From: an uncultured Erysipelotrichaceae bacterium
GTDB taxonomy: Bacteria > Bacillota_I > Bacilli_A > RFN20 > CAG-826
Assembly: GCA_947303755.1 (NCBI GenBank)
Contig: CAMYZF010000014.1
Coordinates: forward strand, 1-20,289
DNA: 20,289 nt
Direction: 5' to 3'
Shown: positions 7,859 through 15,340 of the stretch, in pieces
Layout: each line of letters opens with the position of its first letter
How positions within the stretch are numbered: the first letter of the stretch is position 1
Notes under the pieces: generated by a model
Databases searched by the model: none
Seen by the model: only the letters and a program-made list of their open reading frames with translations
What the model was told of the DNA's origin: nothing
Program-made: the position numbers and the translations under genes

Positions 7859-9535
7859 ATGGACAAAATCAGAATCGTAGCCCTTGGTGGACAAGATGAA
7901 TTTTTCAAGGCTTGCACAGTCATTGAAATCAATGATGATATTTTTGTGGTGGAATGTGGTTTAAAACTTCCAGATGTTACAAAACCTGGTATTGACTACA
8001 TCATTCCAAAAACAGATTATCTTGTTGAAAACAAAGACCGCGTTAAAGCTTATTTCCTCACCTATGGGCACGATTCGGTTATTGGTGGTTTACCTTACGT
8101 CTACAAAAACGTTCCGGCCCCAATTTATTGTTCAAACATCACTAAGAGATTCTTAGAGATGTTCTGTAAACATAACCGCATCGATTCATCGAATCTTGAT
8201 TTTAAAGTAGTGGATACTTCCGATGACATTATAGTTGCAGGTCATAAGATTCAATTGTTCTCAACCTGCATGAATGTCGCTAAATCGTTTGGCTTAGCTT
8301 TCAATACAGATCAAGGAAGCATCGTTTTCTTAGGAAATTGCGTCTTCGATAACAATCGTGATGAGGGATTTTCTTTAGATTTAAGAAAAGTCGCTAAAAT
8401 TGGCGCCTCCAATCAAACTCTAGTGTTGCTTCAAGATTCAATTTATGCAGATCGACCAGGATATACAAATCCAAATTACAAAATTCTCCCTTCGATTCAA
8501 AAGACTTTGAAGGAGGCACAAGGTCGTATCGTCATCGCTTTGGAAGCGCCTGATATTTATAACATTATCGCTGTTTTAAATGAGGCAAATAGATTACGTC
8601 GCAAAATCATCGTTTACGATGAATCAAGCCAAGATATCGTTGATGCTTTGATTGAGACCAAATGTCTAACGCTAAAAGAAAATGCTTTTATAGAAATGGG
8701 AGAAGTCAATCGCTGTGCACCTCAAGAAGTGCTTGTTTTAATTACTGGATTTGGCGCAAAACTTTATCACAAGATTGCTTTGCTTGCTTCAAATATGCAC
8801 GATGACCGCATCTTCCAACTTGACGCTAGCGACACATTCATTTTAGCCACTCATGGTGGTAATGATGTGGAAACAGAATCGACAAATGCTCTTAATGAAC
8901 TTTATCGAAATGACTGCAAAATCCAATCATTTAATGCAAAAACCTTCTTAGTAATGCATGGTTCACAAGAAGATCTTAAAACCGCAATCTCTGTTTTTCA
9001 TCCTAAATATTACATCCCAATATTTGGCTCGTTAGTGAAATTATTTTCTAACGCAAAAATAGCACTCGGTATGAACATTGGTTTGAATCACAGTAATGTC
9101 TATGTTTTGGATAACGGCATGATTGTGGAATTCGAAAACAGGATTGCAAAGATTTTACCTAATAAGCTTATCACTGGAAGTGTCTTTGTTGACGGCAAGG
9201 GTATTGGTGATATCGCTGGGGAAGTCTTAGAGCAAAGAAAACGTTTTTCGGACGATGGAGTCATCATTTTAGCGGCGACGATATCAAAGTCAAAACGTGA
9301 AATTGTTTTGGGCCCTGATATACAAACTCGCGGTTTAGTTTTTGTTAAAGAAAGTGACTCACTTTTACGCGAAATTGATCGTGTTTTTAGACTAAATATT
9401 AAACAAGAATTAGTGAAAGCTAATTACTCCATTTCTTATATGGAAATGACCATAAAAGATCAGATATTTAAAACGATTAGACGTTCGATTTTGAAATCAC
9501 CAGTTATTATCCCAATTATTACAGAAATAGAATAG
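7859..9535 (+). CDS. rnjB: RNase J-family protein, catalytic site degenerate (RNase J2-like pseudoenzyme)
   Basis: Over its full 558 residues this follows RNase J architecture: metallo-beta-lactamase, beta-CASP and C-terminal domains, with landmarks VIEINDDIFVVECGLKLPD (about 21-39), HGSQEDLKTA (367-376), YYIPIFGS and the tail LRRILKSP-like helix region. RNase J proteins degrade mRNA 5' to 3' and cleave internally. The metal-binding motif HxHxDH is YGHDSV here (69-74). The His of the THSIPDS-type motif is Met138, the metal-bridging Asp of the FTGD motif is Asn160, and the His of PVHGE is Phe389; only His71 and His367 seem kept. Loss of hydrolase activity is therefore likely, while the fold is intact. 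The position upstream of ftsK matches B. subtilis rnjB (RNase J2, a weakly active partner of J1), so a structural partner role is inferred. AAGG at 7849-7852 serves the ATG at 7859. Confidence 0.85.
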   Translation: MDKIRIVALGGQDEFFKACTVIEINDDIFVVECGLKLPDVTKPGIDYIIPKTDYLVENKDRVKAYFLTYGHDSVIGGLPYVYKNVPAPIYCSNITKRFLEMFCKHNRIDSSNLDFKVVDTSDDIIVAGHKIQLFSTCMNVAKSFGLAFNTDQGSIVFLGNCVFDNNRDEGFSLDLRKVAKIGASNQTLVLLQDSIYADRPGYTNPNYKILPSIQKTLKEAQGRIVIALEAPDIYNIIAVLNEANRLRRKIIVYDESSQDIVDALIETKCLTLKENAFIEMGEVNRCAPQEVLVLITGFGAKLYHKIALLASNMHDDRIFQLDASDTFILATHGGNDVETESTNALNELYRNDCKIQSFNAKTFLVMHGSQEDLKTAISVFHPKYYIPIFGSLVKLFSNAKIALGMNIGLNHSNVYVLDNGMIVEFENRIAKILPNKLITGSVFVDGKGIGDIAGEVLEQRKRFSDDGVIILAATISKSKREIVLGPDIQTRGLVFVKESDSLLREIDRVFRLNIKQELVKANYSISYMEMTIKDQIFKTIRRSILKSPVIIPIITEIE

Positions 9536-9556
9536 TAAAGCAAAATATTTGCTTTA
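9536..9556. repeat. Perfect 9-bp inverted repeat after RNase J-like gene
   Basis: TAAAGCAAA (9536-9544) and TTTGCTTTA (9548-9556) are perfect complements around a three-base spacer, beginning directly at the end of the RNase J-like stop codon. With only two G:C pairs and no T-run after it, this is at best a weak terminator; it could also mark an operator for ftsK. Confidence 0.35.
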
Positions 9557-9593
9557 AAATAAGATTTATTATTTAATTAATTAAAATATCGTG

Positions 9594-9606
9594 TATAATT
9601 AAAGCT
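9594..9606 (+). promoter_or_regulatory. -10 box of ftsK, predicting a leaderless or near-leaderless mRNA
   Basis: TATAAT lies at 9594-9599, with only 7 bases between it and the ftsK ATG at 9607. Transcription would start at or next to the A of the start codon. No Shine-Dalgarno sequence precedes the ATG and no good -35 box is seen (best is TTTAAT at 9572-9577). Confidence 0.5.
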
Positions 9607-12162
9607 ATGAAAAAAGGAATTGATCGAAACACAATCATCTCGATGGCTGGCATCGGTGTATCTTTGCTTGCTTTAGTCATCATTTTTTCGCAAAACACGA
9701 TTTTTTCCTTTTTAACAAAAGCAATTGTTCTTCCCTTTGGATTTGTAGGTTTTTGGATTTTACTCCCATTCCTATTTATCCTTGGTTTATACATGCTTCT
9801 TAAACAAAAAATTGTTCGCTTCAAAGTGGGCTTATCTTTGTGGGGATTATTAATCATTATTTTTGCTCTTTTAATTCTCACATCATCTTGGTCTGAATCA
9901 GCTTTGGTTATAGATGGAGAATTTAATTTTGGTACTTTATCCCCAACCTATATAAACGCTCTTACAGATTTAACTGATAATCCATACGACACACGTTCTG
10001 GCGGTGGACTTGTAGGTTATTTTCTCGCGGCTTGTTTATATTCAGCAATTACTAAAATAGGCGCTCAAATAGTTGCGTGGCTTTTAGTTGTATTAGGTTT
10101 ATGTTTGGTATTTAATCTTCAGATTAAAAAAATCTATTCCAAAATCAAAAATAGAAAATCTTCACCTCAGTACCCATCTTCAAACTATGAAGAAGAAAGC
10201 CGCAATACTTTCGAAGAAATTAAAGATGAAGAGGTTACGAGTTTAAGCCCAAGTATTGAAGCTACTCCTAATCCAGAAACTAGTGAAAAGAATCTCGCTG
10301 ATTTAGAGATTCGCAATTACAACAACACTCACTCTCTTAAACGCGCTGAATTTTCTTTAGACGATGACGAAGAACTTGATGTTTTACCTTCTGCTTCGTT
10401 TAGATCTTCTACTAGTTTCTCTTCCCCAACCTTTGGTGTTGAAGAAGAATTTAAACGTCCATCGTTAAATCCTATTACAAATAATCAACCTATGGTTGAA
10501 GAAGCAAATGAAGTCACGAATGATAATGACGCTTATACAAGTGATGAAATTGTCGAAGAAAGCGTTCAACAAATTGATGAAACAGAAAATGAAGAAAAAC
10601 CAGTTGAGCCAGTTACTAAGCCTCAACCAAAAATCAATTTCTTTAAGAACTATATTTACCCACCTTTAGATTTGCTTGATTATCACGAAAATAGTGATGA
10701 CGCTTCAAAAAACGAAGCTTCTACGCAAGATACAATTGCTCGAATTAATTCTATTTTTGAACAATTACGTATCGGCGCTGAAGTTGTAGGCGCTACTGTT
10801 GGTCCAGCCGTCACTAGATACGATATTAAAACCAATCTAGATGTCTCAGTCAACGTAGTTGAACGTTACAAAGACGATATCGCTATTCGTTTAGGTGGTG
10901 TTTCAGCTCGTTTTGAAAGATTGGTGGCAGGTAAATCAACATCGGGTTTAGAAGTTCCTAATGCGGTTAGAACAACTGTTGGTTTACGTGAATCAATTGA
11001 AAAACTTCCTACAGGACCTAAATCCTTAAAATATATCCCATTTGGAAAAAATATTTCCGGAGAACTAATCAGTGCTAATTTATGTGATTTCCCACATATG
11101 TTAGTTTCTGGAACAACCGGTTCAGGAAAAACCATCTTTATGCATTCGGTTATTCTCACACTTTTAATGAGAAATAAACCAGATGAATTAAAACTTGTTT
11201 TAATTGATCCAAAGAAAGTTGAAATGGGCTATTATGAAAAGATTCCACATCTTCTTTGTCCAAATATTTCTAATTCCAACAAAGCTTATGTAGCGATGAA
11301 GAAATTAGTTGTCGAGATGGAAAGACGTTATAACTTATTCTTAGAAAACAGAGTTCGCGACATAAAAGGTTATAACGAATATGCTAAAGCGAATAATTTG
11401 CCACCTCTTCCATATATCGTTGTCTTTGTGGACGAATATGCTGATTTAGTTGAAGAAGTTAAAGACATCAAAACCCCAGTTGTTAGAATCGCTCAAAAAG
11501 CTCGTGCAGCTGGAATTCACTTAGTTATTGCAACACAACGTCCAAGTGTCAATGTTATTGATGGCGTTATTAAAGCCAATATTTCGGTTCGTGCTGCTTT
11601 AATGGTCGCTTCCCAAACTGACTCTATTTCAATTCTTGGTGAAGCCGGTGCTGAAAAACTTTTAGGAAACGGCGATATGATCGTCGATTGCTCGCTCATT
11701 TCTCGTTCTATGAAACCACGTGTGCAAGGCTGTTTTGTGGATAGTCCTGAAATCAACCGTGTCTGCGATTTCTTAAGAAATCGTTATCCAGAACAATATG
11801 ATCCTGAATTCCTTGATTTAGAAGAACATGAGGAAGTTAGAGAAGTTGAAGACGGTGTTGATGTTGGAATTAACGGTAAAGGCATGAGTGAAGAAGAATT
11901 ATACGAAACCATTAAAGAAGATTTAGCAGATCGTGATTATTGTTCGATTTCCTATATTCAAAGAACCTACGCTGTAGGTTTCCCAAAAGCAGGACGTTTA
12001 TTTAATAAGCTTATTAAAGATGGTTATGTCGCTCGTGGTGGTGATGCTAGAGGCTCAAAAGTTCTTATTAGAAACCATTCCGAACAACAAATGGGAACAA
12101 TCGAACAATCCACCTTTATTCCTGATGAAACAAATGAGGATAACAATACTCCTTCAGAATAA
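9607..12162 (+). CDS. ftsK: DNA translocase FtsK/SpoIIIE
   Basis: FtsK/SpoIIIE is a membrane-anchored hexameric motor that pumps chromosomal DNA through the division septum. The 851-residue protein starts with about four membrane helices (roughly residues 10-30, 37-62, 72-92, 135-172). A long acidic, Ser/Glu/Asn-rich linker (about 180-345) follows, then the RecA-like motor with Walker A GTTGSGKT (502-509) and Walker B FVDEYADL (D609, E610). The ATQRPSVNVIDGVIKANI segment is typical of the family. The C-terminal gamma winged-helix domain (about 765-830, with GFPKAGRLFNKLIKDGYVA) normally reads polar DNA guide sequences. Placement after an RNase J gene matches B. subtilis spoIIIE. It appears to start a new transcription unit that includes pulA, the SSB-like gene and plsC. 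Confidence 0.96.
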   Translation: MKKGIDRNTIISMAGIGVSLLALVIIFSQNTIFSFLTKAIVLPFGFVGFWILLPFLFILGLYMLLKQKIVRFKVGLSLWGLLIIIFALLILTSSWSESALVIDGEFNFGTLSPTYINALTDLTDNPYDTRSGGGLVGYFLAACLYSAITKIGAQIVAWLLVVLGLCLVFNLQIKKIYSKIKNRKSSPQYPSSNYEEESRNTFEEIKDEEVTSLSPSIEATPNPETSEKNLADLEIRNYNNTHSLKRAEFSLDDDEELDVLPSASFRSSTSFSSPTFGVEEEFKRPSLNPITNNQPMVEEANEVTNDNDAYTSDEIVEESVQQIDETENEEKPVEPVTKPQPKINFFKNYIYPPLDLLDYHENSDDASKNEASTQDTIARINSIFEQLRIGAEVVGATVGPAVTRYDIKTNLDVSVNVVERYKDDIAIRLGGVSARFERLVAGKSTSGLEVPNAVRTTVGLRESIEKLPTGPKSLKYIPFGKNISGELISANLCDFPHMLVSGTTGSGKTIFMHSVILTLLMRNKPDELKLVLIDPKKVEMGYYEKIPHLLCPNISNSNKAYVAMKKLVVEMERRYNLFLENRVRDIKGYNEYAKANNLPPLPYIVVFVDEYADLVEEVKDIKTPVVRIAQKARAAGIHLVIATQRPSVNVIDGVIKANISVRAALMVASQTDSISILGEAGAEKLLGNGDMIVDCSLISRSMKPRVQGCFVDSPEINRVCDFLRNRYPEQYDPEFLDLEEHEEVREVEDGVDVGINGKGMSEEELYETIKEDLADRDYCSISYIQRTYAVGFPKAGRLFNKLIKDGYVARGGDARGSKVLIRNHSEQQMGTIEQSTFIPDETNEDNNTPSE

Positions 12163-12165
12163 TTT

Positions 12166-14247
12166 ATGTCGATTTTAAAAGCGAAATGGATATCTTGGAA
12201 CAAGATCGAAGTTCTTACTTCGTCTTTTTCTAATCCTCCAAAATTTGACTTATTTTTAGATGAACAGGTTATTTTATACGATTTTATTGAAAATAAATCT
12301 ACCAGAAATATTTATTCGTTCAATTATTCTAAAGAAGTATTAGGACATCGTTTTTACCTAAAACACGGAAATAAAGAAATACCTGTCGATGTTAGCGACG
12401 CTCCAAATTTCGATAACTTTGATTTTCATTACACTTATCTAGGTGATGATTTAGGCGCAACTTACGAAAAAGACTACACTAAATTTGTCTTATGGGCACC
12501 TTTAGCTAGTAAAGTCACTTTAAGAATCAAAAACGAAGAAATTGATTTAACTAGAGAAGAACATGGAGTGTACCGTGGTGTAGCTTATGGCGACTACGAT
12601 GGTGAGTTATATGATTATAGAATAATCATTAATGATAAAGAAATAATTGTTAACGATCCTTACTCAAAATCAACAAATACCAATTCAAGTCGTAGCGCAG
12701 TCATCAATCTAAAGCATCTTGAAATGGATATGTTTGATGAAAAGCTTCCTGAACTTAATTCATACAATGAAGCCATTATTTATGAAGCCCATGTCCGCGA
12801 TATGACCATTGACTGTAAACAAATCATCAATAAAGGCAAATATTTAGGTCTTACAGAAAGAGGAAATCTTACTGAGGCTAATAATCCTATAGGATTAGAT
12901 TACATCGCTTCCTTAGGTGTTTCTCATTTGCAATTATTACCGGTTTTGGATTTTGAATCAGTTGATGATACAAAACCAGAACAATATAACTGGGGTTATG
13001 ATCCTTTAAACTTTTTTGCCTTAGAAGGCAGTTATTCGTTAGATCCTGAAAATCCTTATTCAAGGATGAAAGAATTTAAGAAGCTTGTTTCTTCGGTGCA
13101 TAGAGTCGGTATTAGAGTGAATCTTGATGTTGTTTATAATCACGTCTACAAAGTCGATGATTTTTCACTTAATAAGATCACTCCAAACTATTTCTTTAGA
13201 GTGGAAAACGGAAAACTGGCGAATCACTCTGGATGCGGAAACGATTTCGCTAGTGAACGTCCAATGGCCAGAAAGATTATTTTAGATTCTCTGAAATTCC
13301 TTGTAAAAACCTATGATGTAGATGGATTTAGATTTGATTTGATGGGACTAATCGATTTAAAGACTATTCAAGATGCTGAAAAAATGCTTCATGCTCTTAA
13401 AAAAGACCTCATGATTTATGGTGAAGGTTGGAATATGTTTGCGGTCAGCAAATATTGTGAAGAATTCGCCAATATGGACAATTATCTTAAATTACCTCGT
13501 GTTGCTTTCTTTAATGATCGATACCGCGATATCTTAAAAGGTTTAGGCTCTAAATCAGAAATAAATGAACCAGGATTTTTATTAGGAAATCCAAACTTCA
13601 TGGAAGGTTTTAAATTTATTTATCGCTCTGGTACTCAAAAAGGAATTTATCCAGTTTTATTTAAAGATTATAATCAGTCACTCAATTATATTGAGTGTCA
13701 TGATAATTCAACTATTGGGGATGTTATCTTTGATTCTGTTAATGAAGATGATGACCACAATAAATACGTCAAGCTATTCAATAAAGTTTTGCTTTTATCT
13801 CCAGGAATAGCCTTTATCCATATGGGCCAAGAATTTGGGCAATCAAAATTTGGTCAATCAAATACTTATAATATGGGCGATTATTATAATGCTTTTGATT
13901 ATGATGAAATGGATAAAAAAAGCGAGATCGTCGACTCGTTTAGAAACTATGTAAAAATACGTCGCTCCATCGCTCTATTTAAATTAGATGATACTAATCT
14001 AATCAATAGTAGCATTGAATTTGATAACAACGATCATTTAATTGATATCACTTTAAAGAGCAATGGAATTTATCACATTATGATAAATATTGGTGGCACA
14101 CCCGCTATATTTAATGAAGAAAAATATGGGTCTTATATGTTGTTTAATCCTCACAAAGGAAAAAGCGAAAATGAACAAATCATCCTCAAGGAATTAGGAC
14201 TCTCCGCTAATAAATGTTCAGTTTTCAAAGAAATTAGAGAAAATTAA
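12166..14247 (+). CDS. pulA: Type I pullulanase (GH13), cytoplasmic alpha-glucan debranching enzyme
   Basis: Pullulanase cuts alpha-1,6 branch points in glycogen, starch fragments or pullulan. The 693-residue protein has an N-terminal beta-rich region and CBM48-like segment (about 80-170), then the GH13 barrel. Conserved region I is DVVYNH (321-326), region II DGFRFD with nucleophile Asp391, region III YGEGW with acid/base Glu420, and region IV CHDN with Asp513. The YNWGYDP motif marks type I pullulanases. Region IV continues as NSTIGD and not the common NHTLWD, a divergence near the active site. There is no signal peptide, so it probably works on internal glycogen or imported maltodextrins. 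It begins 3 bases after the ftsK stop without a Shine-Dalgarno sequence, so its translation probably depends on ftsK. No other glycogen genes are present in the window. Confidence 0.92.
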   Translation: MSILKAKWISWNKIEVLTSSFSNPPKFDLFLDEQVILYDFIENKSTRNIYSFNYSKEVLGHRFYLKHGNKEIPVDVSDAPNFDNFDFHYTYLGDDLGATYEKDYTKFVLWAPLASKVTLRIKNEEIDLTREEHGVYRGVAYGDYDGELYDYRIIINDKEIIVNDPYSKSTNTNSSRSAVINLKHLEMDMFDEKLPELNSYNEAIIYEAHVRDMTIDCKQIINKGKYLGLTERGNLTEANNPIGLDYIASLGVSHLQLLPVLDFESVDDTKPEQYNWGYDPLNFFALEGSYSLDPENPYSRMKEFKKLVSSVHRVGIRVNLDVVYNHVYKVDDFSLNKITPNYFFRVENGKLANHSGCGNDFASERPMARKIILDSLKFLVKTYDVDGFRFDLMGLIDLKTIQDAEKMLHALKKDLMIYGEGWNMFAVSKYCEEFANMDNYLKLPRVAFFNDRYRDILKGLGSKSEINEPGFLLGNPNFMEGFKFIYRSGTQKGIYPVLFKDYNQSLNYIECHDNSTIGDVIFDSVNEDDDHNKYVKLFNKVLLLSPGIAFIHMGQEFGQSKFGQSNTYNMGDYYNAFDYDEMDKKSEIVDSFRNYVKIRRSIALFKLDDTNLINSSIEFDNNDHLIDITLKSNGIYHIMINIGGTPAIFNEEKYGSYMLFNPHKGKSENEQIILKELGLSANKCSVFKEIREN

Positions 14248-14258
14248 GGAGAATCAAA

Positions 14259-14513
14259 ATGAACTTTGTTTCATTAGTAGGCCGTATACAAGGCTTCAAA
14301 GACGAACGTACAAGATTGTTGGAAGTTGCTAGACCTGAAAGTGTTAATAATTCCGACAACATTCTTATTCCATGTCAATATTGGACTAGGGATGAACACA
14401 ATTTGCTAACTAAGCTAAATCAAGGCTCTTTTATTATTGTTCGTGGTAGAATTGATAATGACGATAAACTTGGAATGTTTATCATCGTTGAACAAGTCAC
14501 AATTATCAAATAG
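14259..14513 (+). CDS. Short SSB-like OB-fold protein
   Basis: The 84-residue product begins MNFVSLVGRIQG and contains ILIPCQYWTRDEHNLLTKLNQGSFIIVRGRID. This follows the strand order of the single-stranded DNA-binding protein OB fold (start NxVxLxGR, then xIPCxxW, then LxKGSxxxVxGR). It ends just after the OB fold. The disordered linker and acidic C-terminal tip that normally recruit partners in SSB (160-180 residues) are absent. It could be a PriB-like or accessory nucleic-acid-binding protein; the main SSB would then lie elsewhere in the genome. AAGGAG at 14246-14251, overlapping the pulA stop, sits 7 bases before the ATG. Fold assignment is fairly good; function is uncertain. Confidence 0.72.
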   Translation: MNFVSLVGRIQGFKDERTRLLEVARPESVNNSDNILIPCQYWTRDEHNLLTKLNQGSFIIVRGRIDNDDKLGMFIIVEQVTIIK

Positions 14514-14515
14514 TT

Positions 14516-15340
14516 ATGAGAAAGTATTTAAGTTATATTCGAATTGGTTTAACCGCAGGTGTAAGGATTATTTATTATAATTTTAAATATTTTCGTAAAT
14601 TCGTAAAACATCCTGAAAAATATTCATACGAATATCGATATCAGACATTTCGTAAGCTTGTTTTATATGTTTTAAAGAAATTCCATGTTGATTACAAAGT
14701 AAAAGGCTTTGAAAATTTCCAAAATTTAAAAGGAAAAGCCCTCATTGTTTCCAATCATCATTCTGATGCTGATCCATTAGTTATGATTGCGCTTCACGAA
14801 AAGCCAATTACTTTTATTTCCAAAAAAGAGGCTTTTGATTTCCCAGTTATTGGCAATGGCTTAAGAGCGTTAGAAGCTTATTCACTCGACCGCGATAACG
14901 TCATGAATCAAATCCAACAAATTAAGGAAATCGTCGCTCATCTCAAAGATGAGAATAAACCAGATTTAGCTGTTTATATCGAAGGAACTAGAAATAAGCA
15001 TCCAGAAGATGGCTGCCTTCCATTCCACGCTGGAACTTTAAAAATTACCAAGATGGCAGGGGTGAAAGTTATGCCTGTCACAATTTATGGAACAAGTCGA
15101 ATTTTATCTGGAAAATCATATTTGAAACGCTACCCTGTGTTCGTTGATTATCTTGAACCGATTGATTATTGCAAATTAGAACAATTTGACACGAACGACG
15201 AAGCCGCAAAATTAAGAAAAACGATGGATCAAAACATCGATAAATTCCGTAAACTTGATTTTGATTATATTAACTCACAAAAGATTTCTAGAAAGCGCAA
15301 AGCCCTAGAAACCGTTGTCGATATCAAAAGACTTCCTTAA
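14516..15340 (+). CDS. plsC: 1-acyl-sn-glycerol-3-phosphate acyltransferase (PlsC family)
   Basis: PlsC-family enzymes add the second acyl chain to lysophosphatidic acid in membrane phospholipid synthesis. The 274-residue protein has the acyltransferase box NHHSDAD (H81 and D86, the HX4D catalytic pair), the FISKKEAFDFPVIGNGLRAL block, and IEGTRN (equivalent to the FPEGTRS acyl-acceptor motif), then MAGVKVMPVTIYGTSRI. The N-terminus (about 5-30) is hydrophobic and basic, fitting membrane association. It starts 2 bases after the SSB-like gene's stop with no Shine-Dalgarno sequence, suggesting reinitiation. Its last 36 bases overlap the end of the convergent methyltransferase gene. Family certain; acyl specificity unknown. 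Confidence 0.9.
   Translation: MRKYLSYIRIGLTAGVRIIYYNFKYFRKFVKHPEKYSYEYRYQTFRKLVLYVLKKFHVDYKVKGFENFQNLKGKALIVSNHHSDADPLVMIALHEKPITFISKKEAFDFPVIGNGLRALEAYSLDRDNVMNQIQQIKEIVAHLKDENKPDLAVYIEGTRNKHPEDGCLPFHAGTLKITKMAGVKVMPVTIYGTSRILSGKSYLKRYPVFVDYLEPIDYCKLEQFDTNDEAAKLRKTMDQNIDKFRKLDFDYINSQKISRKRKALETVVDIKRLP

Noticed and set aside
9573..9881. 102-codon minus-strand frame opposite the start of ftsK
   Set aside because: It is the complement of the ftsK promoter and its membrane-helix codons, has no promoter or ribosome binding site, and gives a low-complexity basic product.
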